Source: Tipula vernalis (lineage: Eukaryota; Arthropoda; Insecta; Diptera; Tipulidae). Taken from it: 64,000 nucleotides of DNA. The position numbers were made by a program, and so were the translations under genes. Below are positions 12,975 through 23,667 of this stretch, in pieces. The first letter of the stretch is position 1, and every line of letters starts with the position of its first letter. The notes below the pieces were generated by a model. It did no database searches, had not been told where the DNA came from, and saw nothing but the letters and a program-made list of their open reading frames with translations. Location of the stretch: positions 353,753,034 to 353,817,033 of the forward strand of contig OY282558.1 of NCBI GenBank assembly GCA_958295665.1. Direction: 5' to 3'.

Positions 12975-15874
12975 ATGTCTAACCAAGAGGGCACAAACGA
13001 TTTATTTGTAAATAACATTTTACGGTTTAATTCTTCAAAATGTTATGATCAAAATGAACCTTACGTAAATAACGGTAATGAATTAACATAGTTTTATAGA
13101 CAATTTTGGTTATAATCATCTTTCTAATTTTAATAATTTAACTATCATTTTTTATCCTCAATTCTCTAAAACAGAGGCCGGTGCGCCAAATACATATCAT
13201 GAGCTTGATAATAGTTTAGCTAATGAGATACCCAACGCACTGCAAAATTTATTAGTTGAATGGGGACTGGAGCAAACTTGGAATATTTTTCAAAGTATTT
13301 ATATTTAATATAGTAATATTTTTAATAGCATTTATTAAACTTTTATTAATGGCCTTAGAATCAAAGCTTGATGACATAATGGATCTTAAAATTTTGACCG
13401 AATCAGATTTAGACCTAATGTTTCCTAACCGAAGTGATCTGAGCATGAAATGTAGGCTGCGCTCTAAAATTGTGGAATGGCGCCATAAACATGTAGGAAC
13501 AATATTAATTAGTTTGACAAAATTAGTTTTGTACATATCATGTTTTATTATTTATTAGGGTTTTCCTGTACATTCCTGTACATTGAGTACAACGGCTATT
13601 TCAATTGAAACGGATATGTCGATGAGCTCCTTGATAACCACTACTTCAAGCGCATCGTTGCCCTCAAATCAAGACGGAACACAGGCAGAATTTCAATTTG
13701 TATACCGTACTAAACCCTACTTTTTAATAAAAATTCTAATTATTTTTAAATTAAACGTCTATAGGAATTAAAAGAATTTCTAAATTCTGAACGGGGTAAA
13801 AGGTTTATTAATATACACAACAAAAATGGTTCTTTGGACGACGAAACAAGAAAATTGTTAACTGAGAGCATCGTGCAGGAGTTCGTGATCCGAGAGAAGA
13901 ATATGAGCGCTCTACTGCTAGAAAAAATTAGTTCAGAAATAGCTACCTATTTCACTGGTGAAGATAAGGCAAATATTTCATCATATTAAATAGTTAATAT
14001 ACATTTTATGTAGATGAGAATATATAAATAAATTAATATTTTTTCGTTATTAAAGTTACTAACTAATACCACAGATAAGATATCAGATGAATCAAGCCCG
14101 AATGATTTTGCCCGAATGAGGTTTTTTGGGTTCCAAAATGAATTGCCCACAATTTGTTCGGCTTGAATCATCTGATATTCTTATATGTGCTAATACATTA
14201 AAAATTATACAATTTACAAATTTTTAGGTAATTTTTCTTTACAACATTGCTGCTCTATATATTTTATCATGTAACACATATTTTCCTTGAAAATTCTCAT
14301 ATTTTAAAAAATTAAACAATTTACATTTTCCAGAAATATTCAATTTTTCCATTTAAATTATATAAAAACATGTGTTTCATTTTACTCTTATTGTTTTTAA
14401 TAAAAACTGATTATAAATACTATATTTATGTAGGTAAACATTTCTAAATAAATACATAAATAATTTTATCGGAAAATATGGGTTGCACTTTCTGAAAACT
14501 ATTTATATTCATAGTCAATTTCACCCTTTCTTGATTCATTATTTAGGAACTCTATTATAAGGGAGGAAAAAAACCATCGGGGAAGTTGTACAACAAATTC
14601 CGCAATAGCTCGTACAAATTGAAAAAAGTTGGTCTCTATAAAAATCAGCCTGCATCGTGTTCCTCAAACGAAACAACACCAGAAATAAACGATCACTTAG
14701 GTATAAAATATGATTTGCTAATTTGAAATTCATAAAATAGTAAGCAATATTGTTTATTTAACTTTTTATCATTTAAAAACAATTTTATCAGAAGAAGAAG
14801 TCGATTTCGAGGAAAATAAGAAATGGTTATCGTACATGCAAGCGCCGTGGGAGACCGTTGAGTTAAAATGGAAGGAAACTGCTAACGGGCGCCAGAGCGA
14901 GTTAAAAACAAGTAAAACCTTAACGGCAACGACTATCCTTAATAGCTGGCCGCTTTTAAAATCAGCCACAGCCTTTAGATTGGTAAATTTATTTATTTGG
15001 TATATACAGTACCGGACATAGAAATCTGGACACCTAAAAAATCTCAGTTTCATTGTTTGATTTTTGTACCCCTCCGAAACATACGGAAAAATTGCATTTC
15101 TATTTGCTGTCCGGGTTTCAATATCCGCCACTGTATTTATTTTGTATAAATTCATTTTCAGATCGAACTTGATTTTGACATCATTTATCCGGACAAATCT
15201 TTTAAATTATATGATAAATGGGATAAGTTTATCAGGAAGATCCCTGGTATTTTAAGCAGCAAAATTAAAAACAAAGCCGTTCTGGCAGAAATAAAAAATC
15301 TACCAAAAGACGAAGGTAATTTAATATTTCATATTATATTGAGCTAAGTTTCAATGTTAATAACTTTTAATATTATATTAATATTAACTTTTCAATTTTA
15401 TTTACAGACTACAAAAACTACAAATTGTTCCAGTACATACACTACATTTTAAAACCTTCAACAAGACTCACAAGTAAATTGAAAACAACCGTGTGGAAAC
15501 CATCAATTCAAAATTCTATAAAATCATTCGCGGTAGAAGTTGGCTCTATGATCGAACTACAGAAAATAATCGAAGAGAAAAAGCAGCATTATCTTAATTA
15601 TAACATCACGCTGCAACCATTAATTGCTGTTATTTCGGATGGTAATCATTACCAATACTCAATTATTTTTGACGGTATTTATTACAAGTTTGACGATTTT
15701 GTTAAATGTCTTGATATTTGTTTTAAAATGTTTTTTGTATTCAACTTAAAATATCCCATTGAAAGTCAAAAAGTTTGGGATTTTATTCAAATTTATCTAT
15801 ACGATATTAGTTTAAATTCGATGGTTATCCCCGAAATTAGAAGTTTTATTTTAGATATCGATAAATTAGAATAA
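12975..15874 (+). CDS. Nine-exon gene for a 554-residue SAM-like protein, first gene of a two-gene cassette
   Basis: Proposed exons: 12975-13074, 13175-13294, 13359-13492, 13559-13699, 13765-13968, 14547-14700, 14792-14982, 15162-15315, 15408-15874. All eight junctions keep frame and the sum is 1,665 nt. Seven introns are GT-AG; the fifth would use a GC donor at 13969. Residues about 54-115 look like a SAM fold (LLVEWGLEQTWNIF, then ILTESDLDLMFPNRSDLS, then RLRSKIVEWR), normally a protein-protein interaction module. Residues 119-165 are Ser/Thr-rich. A basic block with GKLYNKFRNSSYKLKK starts near 245. The last exon carries a compact, well-ordered module (LQPLIAVISDG, YYKFDDFVKCLDICFKMFF). 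To my recollection this arrangement recurs in uncharacterised insect proteins. Function is not known. The zinc-finger gene follows 200 bp downstream. Confidence 0.75.
14079..14180. mobile_element. Short hairpin MITE-like insertion in intron 5
   Basis: GATATCAGATGAATCAAGCC at 14079 is mirrored by the reverse complement ending at about 14180. The arms are about 30 bp and imperfect. It lies in the only long intron of the gene and is a likely reason for that intron's size. Confidence 0.6.
15007..15133. mobile_element. 127-bp Tc1/mariner-type MITE in intron 7
   Basis: Left end CAGTACCGGACATAGAAATC; the right end reverse-complements to CAGTGGCGGATATTGAAACC. TA dinucleotides flank both ends (15005-15006 and 15134-15135). 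It has no coding capacity. It lies wholly inside the intron, between the donor at 14983 and the acceptor ending at 15161. Confidence 0.75.
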
Positions 15875-16074
15875 TAATAATATGAAATAGTGAGGATTTT
15901 TTTTGCATATATGTTACTGTTAAATTTTGAAATATGTGTCGTTTAAATGACTTGTAATTGAAATTTTCAAAGAAAATTGTCAATTTGCCATAATAATACA
16001 TAACAATTATAATAAATATAATTCATTTTCGTGATAAAGAATTCATTTCCTTGATAAAGACACATTTTCTCACC

Positions 16075-18543
16075 ATGTTAAATTGTTCTCTATGTTCTCA
16101 GCAGTTTCAAACAACTGAACTGTATGTATCACATTTAAAATACATTCATTTTCTGAAAACTTCTGATGAGTTTAAATGCCAAACAAACTGTCCATCAGTT
16201 TTTCGAAATATATCAACGTTTAAGAGACATTTAATTAAAAAACACGAGAAAGAGGAAAATACTCTCCCGGTAAACAGTTTCATTCACACATTAAACACTG
16301 AAACCAAACATACTAATATACCTATACTTAATTTTGAGCCAATTTGTGAGGTTGATTCTGAACAAATTTTAAACGAACCTCAAGAAGCTTTGAATATTAA
16401 CATTGTAGAGTTCAAAGAAAAAATCAACAAATCGATACTGGCTTTCGTTACTGAAATGTCAAGCCATAGTAATGTTACAAACACATTACTTGATCATTTT
16501 CTAAAAAATTTAACGGATGTACTTCACGTTATGTTTTCTGAATTACTAAAACTAATTCCTTTTATTGATTCGATTATTCAACCCACAGTCGAAGAAATGT
16601 TAAAATTTTGTTCCGAATCCTTTCAAAAAACGAGCTCAGAATATTTAATATTAAAAAGTTTATCAGATTATAATTTTTATAAACCACCTGAAAAATTTCT
16701 TATTAATTCTGAAATAAAAGAAACAGTGCGAAAAGGTGTATCTGTTTTGGATACTAATAATATAGAAGGAGTTTTAATGCCTATCGAGCATCAAATAAAA
16801 AAAATGTTTGAACAGCCACACGTATTATATCAAACGATAGAAAATACTTCTAACCTTTTAGAAAAGAAAATAGATTTTACAAATAATCTTGGCAAAATTT
16901 CAAATTTTGTTCAAGGTGAGTTATGGCAAAAAAAAATTATATCTTTTAAAGAAAAAATCGTAATACCTTACCATTTATACTATGACGATTTCGAACCTGG
17001 AAATCCTCTTGGCTCGAAATCGGGAGCGCAGTCACTGGCAGCTTTTTATTATAATTTTCCAAGTTTACCTTCCAAATATGCTTCGGCTGAAAACATATTT
17101 GTTGCCATGTTTCTCAAATCAAGAGACCTCAAACGATTTGGAGTTCGAAAATGTTTAGCAAAATTAATTGAGACAATTAAGAAACTTGAAACAGATGGCG
17201 TTTCATTAACAATAGCTAACGAGATTATTACTGTATATTTTGTTCTAGGCCTTGTAATTGGGGATAATCTGGGATTGAATTCAATTCTAGGTTTCTCCAA
17301 ATCATTTAGCCATAACAAATGTTGCCGTTTTTGCAAAGTTTCTAAAATTGATATGTCGAAGCATAGTTGCGAGTCTCCTATGCTTCTGAGAAATGAGGAA
17401 AATTATAAAGTTGACGTATATAAAAATGATTACTTAGCCACTGGAATTTTGGAAGATTCTATTTTTAATGAAATTGAAAGTTTTCATGTTGTATCTAATT
17501 TTTGCGTGGACATCATGCATGATGTATTCGAAGGAATAATAAAATATGGGTTAGCTAATTCTCTTCATTATTTTATAATTGTAAAGAACTTTTTCACTTT
17601 GGAGACATTTAATTATAGATACCAACATTTTGATTTTGGTGAAATGGAGATTAATTCACGTGGAGCGCCATTAAAAATCGATCATATTAAAAAGAAAAAA
17701 TTACATGTTTCTGCTAGGGAAAGTGTGTGTTTATTAAAGTATGTTACATTATTTTTGGGAGATCTTGTTCCAAAAAATGACAGGGTGTGGAAGTACATAA
17801 TAATTTTACAAGATATAACACATAATTTACTTGTAGAATCATTTACCAGTAAAGATATTGAGTGGCTTCATAAAAACATCTCCATACATAATTTACTTTA
17901 TGAAACTTTGTTTCAGGATAACATCAAACCAAAACACCATCTCTTAACCCATTATCCTAATATTATCAAGAAATCAGGGCCTTTAATACATTATTGGTGC
18001 ATGAGGTATGAGTCGAAGCACCGTGAAATGAAAAATTACACGAACTCTACATTTTCAAGGAGAAATCTCTCACTTTCGCTTGCCAAAAAATGTGCAATGA
18101 AATTTGCTTTACGGATACTTAAAAACGATGGGTTAGGTTCAGATGCTTCTTTCATAAAATGTGACCCTTCTGAAATGAAAACAAAACCTTTCTACGCAGA
18201 GTTGAAACAATTTCTCCAGATTGATGCCATAAAAGAATATTCGTCAGCTGTATCACTTGAATTTAAAGGAACTGTTTACAAAAACAATTTCTATATCTTT
18301 AATAAACATAAAAAGGTGTTGCAAAAAATAACTGATATTGTTTATCAAAATTCGAATGTTATACTTGTTACTCAAGAAGTACACATAACTCGATATGATG
18401 ATCATTATCAAGTGTATATTACGAACGGTTCAATTATATCTGATTTATATATTTTTATTGTTCTGAACTCATCTTTTATAAAGCCAATTGTATTACATAC
18501 CTTACCGGATGGTACAAAGTGTATAAAACCAGGATTTATTTAA
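16075..18543 (+). CDS. 822-residue C2H2 zinc-finger, transposase-like protein, second gene of the cassette
   Basis: Single uninterrupted frame. The ATG at 16075 (context CACCATG) is chosen because the open frame upstream has no ATG. Two C2H2 fingers open the protein: C4-C7-H20-H25 and C35-C39-H52-H57. A Cys-rich cluster (CCRFCKVSK...HSC) follows near 420-438. Strong blocks then occur: VDIMHDVFEGI with Asp479 and Asp483, KPKHHLLTHYP from Lys618, and MRYESKHREMK from Met643 (Glu646). I recall the same blocks from a large family of uncharacterised animal proteins that I believe to be transposon-derived (TNP2/CMC- or KDZ-like); this was not verified. Aspartates and Glu646 could form a DDE/D-type site, by inference only. 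Not being interrupted by a stop in an area of dead elements implies youth or selection. Confidence 0.82.
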   Translation: MLNCSLCSQQFQTTELYVSHLKYIHFLKTSDEFKCQTNCPSVFRNISTFKRHLIKKHEKEENTLPVNSFIHTLNTETKHTNIPILNFEPICEVDSEQILNEPQEALNINIVEFKEKINKSILAFVTEMSSHSNVTNTLLDHFLKNLTDVLHVMFSELLKLIPFIDSIIQPTVEEMLKFCSESFQKTSSEYLILKSLSDYNFYKPPEKFLINSEIKETVRKGVSVLDTNNIEGVLMPIEHQIKKMFEQPHVLYQTIENTSNLLEKKIDFTNNLGKISNFVQGELWQKKIISFKEKIVIPYHLYYDDFEPGNPLGSKSGAQSLAAFYYNFPSLPSKYASAENIFVAMFLKSRDLKRFGVRKCLAKLIETIKKLETDGVSLTIANEIITVYFVLGLVIGDNLGLNSILGFSKSFSHNKCCRFCKVSKIDMSKHSCESPMLLRNEENYKVDVYKNDYLATGILEDSIFNEIESFHVVSNFCVDIMHDVFEGIIKYGLANSLHYFIIVKNFFTLETFNYRYQHFDFGEMEINSRGAPLKIDHIKKKKLHVSARESVCLLKYVTLFLGDLVPKNDRVWKYIIILQDITHNLLVESFTSKDIEWLHKNISIHNLLYETLFQDNIKPKHHLLTHYPNIIKKSGPLIHYWCMRYESKHREMKNYTNSTFSRRNLSLSLAKKCAMKFALRILKNDGLGSDASFIKCDPSEMKTKPFYAELKQFLQIDAIKEYSSAVSLEFKGTVYKNNFYIFNKHKKVLQKITDIVYQNSNVILVTQEVHITRYDDHYQVYITNGSIISDLYIFIVLNSSFIKPIVLHTLPDGTKCIKPGFI

Positions 18544-18658
18544 GTATTTAGATGTTTGAAATTTCTAAAATTTTCAAAAGTAATGTTATAATTTACACAT
18601 AAGTCATAAGTTCTATTATTATTTTATGCATGCGTATTTTGAAATATGTATATATATA

Positions 18659-18664
18659 AATAAA
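18659..18664 (+). terminator. Candidate poly(A) signal of the zinc-finger gene
   Basis: AATAAA about 115 bp after the stop codon. In sequence this AT-rich the hexamer is common by chance. Confidence 0.3.
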
Positions 18665-18726
18665 AAATGTTATATTTAAATTAAGCGTATAATCTGTAAT
18701 AATATGTTTTTATTACAAATCAAAAG

Positions 18727-18848
<122 letters not shown>

Positions 18849-19345
18849 TATATGTATATATGTAATACGTATCGAAAAATTAATTATTTTTGCAACAAAA
18901 AAACGTACAAAAACGAAACGATGGTACAACTGAAATCCTAAAATAAGTTTAATTAATTATTTAAACAATAATAACTAATATTTAATAATAATCATTATTT
19001 ATATGCTTATATTGAAATAAATATTATAAATAAAAAAATTTATATTTAAATTTAGATTATAATCTGTAATAATATGTTTTTAATAGAAATCAAAAGACAA
19101 TACATATTGACAAATTAATTATTTTTGCAAAAAAAAACGTACGAAAATCGAGACGTACAACTGAAATCCTAAAATAAATTTAATTAATTATTTAAAAATA
19201 ATAACTAATATTTAATAATAATCATTTACATGCATATTTTGAAATATATATAAATAAAAAATTTTATATTTAAATTAAGAGTATAATATAATCTGTAATA
19301 ATTATTTTTAATAAAAATTAAAAGAAATTTTATTTTAATTATTTA

Positions 19346-20438
19346 AAACAACCAAATGTGTTTTTATTATTTTAATAAAGCCCTTTAATAATGATATTCG
19401 GCAATGGTAAATAATTATTGTTCCCGGTTTGAGGGTTTAAAATATTCGGTTTAAAATATTCATACAAGAAGTTGTTTGTAAGGGTATGTTAGTAAGCTGC
19501 GATTTATGTGAACCTTGTCATAATGAATAATTTACTAATATCAAGCAGAAATGCTATTGAAATGAAGTAAGTATTTTCTTAAGTAAAGCAACCAATTGCA
19601 AGCGACTTTCTTTAAATAAATAAACGGTATATCAAATTATTGCTCTAATTTAATGGTTTTTGTTTTCATATATAGCAAGGATTTTGTTTAAAAAAAGCAA
19701 ACAATTGCTTTATTCGAGATTAGATTTTAATGAAATTTGTGATTAAAGACAGCAAGCAGTTTTCTCGATATTAATCAATGGCGTATTAAAATTATTACTA
19801 TATTTTAATAATTTTTGTTTTCATGTATACCAAGTATTTTGTTCAAATAAGCAAACAATTACTTTATTAAAGTAATTATGTATACTCGATTTTAAGCAGA
19901 GATGTATCAAATTTTAATGAAATTTGTTTAAATATAGCAAGCGGATAGCTTCACATTAATCTTTGATTTATTATAATTATTTCTATGTTTAATAAAGAAG
20001 TTTCTATTATTAATACTAGATGGACATGCTTCAATCGAAATAATATTTCTTAAACCAATAAAATCGAAATATTCTTGGATCATTCAGGCCAGTTCTTGAT
20101 TTAATAAAGTGGCTTGATAGGTTGAATATCATGGTGTAAAAATTATTAATTGAAGCAAGTTTTGTTTGTTTAAAGCAATCTTTTCTTTGTGTGCATTAGA
20201 ACAATATTTTGATGCAGAGATCACTACTGGTCGATTGGCTTTGTGTAATTCCTGTTTTTGCCATAACTATCAGCAAATCTCATTATCAATTTTTCAAGTA
20301 CATTGGTGTATGTTTTCCTAAAATAAATTAAATTTTTTAACTAATTTACTTCGAGGCTGTTTTATTAAAAAAAAAAGAGCAGTCCTTAAATTAAAATGAG
20401 AAACTGTACGCTTATGTACTCTTAGTGTTATCTTTTTC
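19346..20438. other. Non-coding stretch holding a second short tandem repeat
   Basis: No gene. The central part (about 19580-19990) is a diverged two-copy repeat listed separately; the flanks are AT-rich and unremarkable. Confidence 0.5.
19580..19990 (+). repeat. Two-copy diverged tandem repeat
   Basis: Copies near 19650-19790 and 19800-19970 share TTTTTGTTTTCAT, AAGCAAACAATT, TTTTAATGAAATTTGT and GCAAGC(A/G)G...ATTAATC. The end of the second copy resembles 8110-8140. Confidence 0.6.
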
Positions 20439-20446
20439 ATTAGCGG

Positions 20447-23400
20447 CGGTTGCGTAACTAGGTACCCGCACCACCCGCGGCAGCGGGGAGGCCCACGAGA
20501 TTTCCTTTATTAGTTCAAATTTAAGATTAGATGGCTCCCATTAAGCTTAAAGTGCAAATTTGCAGAACGGTACATTTCTAGGAAATTTTTAAGAAAAGGC
20601 GGTGGTCTAATTTTTAGAAAAAGAAGAAATCGTTCCTGTTGCTTATTAATATTTTCTTAAGACAGGCTCAACCATTTATTCTCGGTTCTGAATCCATAGA
20701 AACAAAAATGCCTTTGGGTTCTGACCTATATTTAGATTTAGAAGAAAATTAGCTAAATACGTTTGAAGTCAAAGCTTTGACATCAAACGACAGCGAGTTT
20801 TGTGTTTGCTGGGTTGATTTATTTGTATTATACGTTCTGCGTAACTCCAAATTTATCCCTTTTACATTTATCAAAATTCAACCTTTACAAATCAAGTTTT
20901 GATTAGAAAAGGTTTAATTTGATTTCCAACAGATAAAATTTCTTTTTCATAAGGTTAAATTTGATTTGAAAAAGGGAGGTTATAGTAATCTGCTGGTATT
21001 AGTAGCTTGCGATGTATCATTGCCATGTTCATAAAAATCAAGAAGAAATTAGAAAAATACATAAATAAATTATTGTTTCCCTCACTTAAGCCAAACCATA
21101 GTTAGTCTCTATAGTCAATTAGCGTTCGTTCGACTTCTCATTTAGCGGATATTTTGATTACCAATAAACGGTAAATAAAAATGATATGATGGTAAATATA
21201 AAGAAAATGCAAACGCCAAGTTAATTTTTGTTTTTGGTGGGGTTCTCCTAATTTTGGAAATTCTCGCTTCCCGACTTAATATCCGCTTGCCTCAGGTTTC
21301 ATCTTTTGATTATTTTTTAAAATGTCTCGAGATTTTTGGAGTTTATAATGGAAATGAGATGCGCGATGTTTGAAATTTAATTGGTGAAACAGTCAGGTTA
21401 TTCGAGTATGTTTGGGATTCTCTGCTATATTTGATAGTTCGATGATGATTGTTCGATATTCACGAAATTATCCGAATTTTGTGGGATACCTAGATTTGTA
21501 CAGTCTTTCCGATATTATTTTTAAACATCCAGTTTTTTCGGTATTATTGAAATTGTTCGAGATCCATCGACATTCACATAATATAGAGATTTTTCGAATT
21601 TTGCTGGGGTTATCGAGATTGTTCCGCGTGGTTCATTCTAGATAGCTTAAGTTTTCGTCATTCCTAGGATTATTCGAGGTTTTTAAATATTATCGAATTT
21701 ATTCGAATTTTGTAAGGCAATGTTCTGTGCCTAGCTTTGAGTTGTATGAACTTACAGAGTTACACATTTAAATCGAAATGGTGATATTTAAAAGATTTTT
21801 GAGATTATGCCAAAATTTCGATGTTTCTCCGAACTCCTGTAGGTTATTTAAATTTATTCAAGAGTTTTCAGTTTATTTACGTTGTACATGGCAATGATTA
21901 GCATGTATAGAATTTCCTTTAGTTTTACATACTTACGGATAATTTGATTTTTTGAGAACTTTCAAGAATATTCAAGATATTATGAAAATTCGACATTTTT
22001 GAGATTATTTCCAAATTCTTCAAGATTTTCGTTTTAGGCCATTCAAATTAATCATGTTCTGTTTCATCTACTTTTCAACGATGGCCGGTATATGTCCACA
22101 AAATTAAATCTGAGTAAACCAATTGCTTTTCTTACACATGGAACGCTCAAAAATGGAAACACATTTTGGATGAAGGATATTTATATTGAGAACAAATATT
22201 CTGAAGTTTTTCCGTAATATACCATTTATCATATCAAATTTCTGAGCAAATGATTTGAGTTGAAAAGCTTCGATAAGTGATAGCTCTTAAAACTAAAAGT
22301 TCTTGACATTTCGTGCAAGCTTGAGGCTCATTGAAAACAAATACTCAAAATTAATTTCAAAATACCACCTTCCTTTATAATACCAAATTTGAAAATCAAA
22401 TGGTTTGGTTTGAAAAGCTCTTAATAATTTACATTGAACACAAATATTCTGATATTTAACTACCCAAAATTCCGTCATCCCTTGTAATATCAACTTTCGA
22501 AGTAAAATGGTTTATTTAAAAAGCTTCGATAAGTGGAAGCTCTAAAACTAAAGCTCTTGATAATTTTTTATGCTTCTCAAACATTTTATTTAAAACATTA
22601 AATTATTAAAAGCTCAAAAATGTTAAGTTCAAACACAAAAAGTATGAATTAATTGTCAAACAAATATTCCATTTATAATACGAAGCTTCCTAGTAAAATG
22701 GTTTGGTTTGACTAAAGGCTCTTGATAATTTACATTAAGAACAAATATACTAAATCATCTCTAAATTCCGTTACTCTTTGTAAAATCGATTTATTAGTAA
22801 AATGGTTTGGTTTGAAAAGCTTTTCTAAATAATTCTTGACATTTTTTGCAAAATATAATTTTTTCTCATAAAACATTTTAACAAAAACCTGGAATTATGA
22901 CAAGGTTCACAAATGTTAAGTTCAAACTCAAAAGGTATAAACCAATTATCAAGCTTAAACCCCATTGAACACAAATATTGTACATTTATCCTAAAATACC
23001 ACCTTCTTTTATAATATCAAATTTTAGAGTTAAATGGTTTGGTTTGAAAAATTCTTTAAAAATAAAAGCTTTTGACGATTGATGATTAGCTTTGAGAAAA
23101 ATATTCTAAATGTTAGCCAAAATTCCGTCACCTTTTGTAAAATCATATTTCTGAGTAAAACGGTTTGGTTAAAAAGCTTTGATAACTGGAAGTTTATAAA
23201 ATTAAAAGGTCTTGATTTTTTGCAAGTCCATAAAACATTTTAGCAAGAACCTAACAATATGACAAAGGCGCAACGTTAAAAGTCAAGTTAAAACCCAAAC
23301 TTGTATAAATTAATTATCAAACTTAAAACTAATTGATAATTTTTGCAAATACATATTTGATGCTTACACAATTTTTTTAATTTACGGATAATTCGATATT

Positions 23401-23659
23401 TGACAATTTTCAAGAATATTCAAGAAAATTTGAAAAATCGACATTTTTGAGAATATTTCGAAATTCTTGACATTTTTCAAATTATATTCGAAATTTGTAA
23501 TGCTTTATCGATATACTTTTAATTAATGCGAGACTAGACAATAGGAGTAAATAAGTTTTTCACTGGAAGCTTTACTTGTTTATAAGTACAAGAAGCATTT
23601 TTAGGGGCCCAAAAAATGTTGCCGGCGCGGTGGGCCCGAAATTTGTAGTTACGCCACTG
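20447..23659 (+). mobile_element. Non-autonomous hAT-like transposon, 3.2 kb
   Basis: The left end starts CGGTTGCGTAACTA and the right end reverse-complements to CAGTGGCGTAACTA (12 of 14 match), with GC-rich subterminal sequence on both sides (ACCCGCACCACCCGCGG and GGGCCCACCGCGCCGG). Exact 8-bp direct repeats, ATTAGCGG, lie immediately outside (20439-20446 and 23660-23667), which is the hAT target-duplication length. No transposase frame is present. The interior is AT-rich and includes a tandem array at 22080-23345, itself flanked by ~100-bp direct repeats (about 21940-22030 and 23380-23490). Small frames inside are not genes. Confidence 0.88.
22080..23345 (+). repeat. Tandem array inside the hAT-like element
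   Basis: The phrase AAATGGTTTGGTTTGAAAAG or a close variant recurs near 22398, 22510, 22696, 22800, 23030 and 23160. It alternates with ACACAAATATTC, AAAATTCCGTCA(C/T)C and AAAACATTTTA. Alternating short and long spacings suggest a higher-order unit near 300-350 bp made of two related halves. Confidence 0.78.
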
Positions 23660-23667
23660 ATTAGCGG

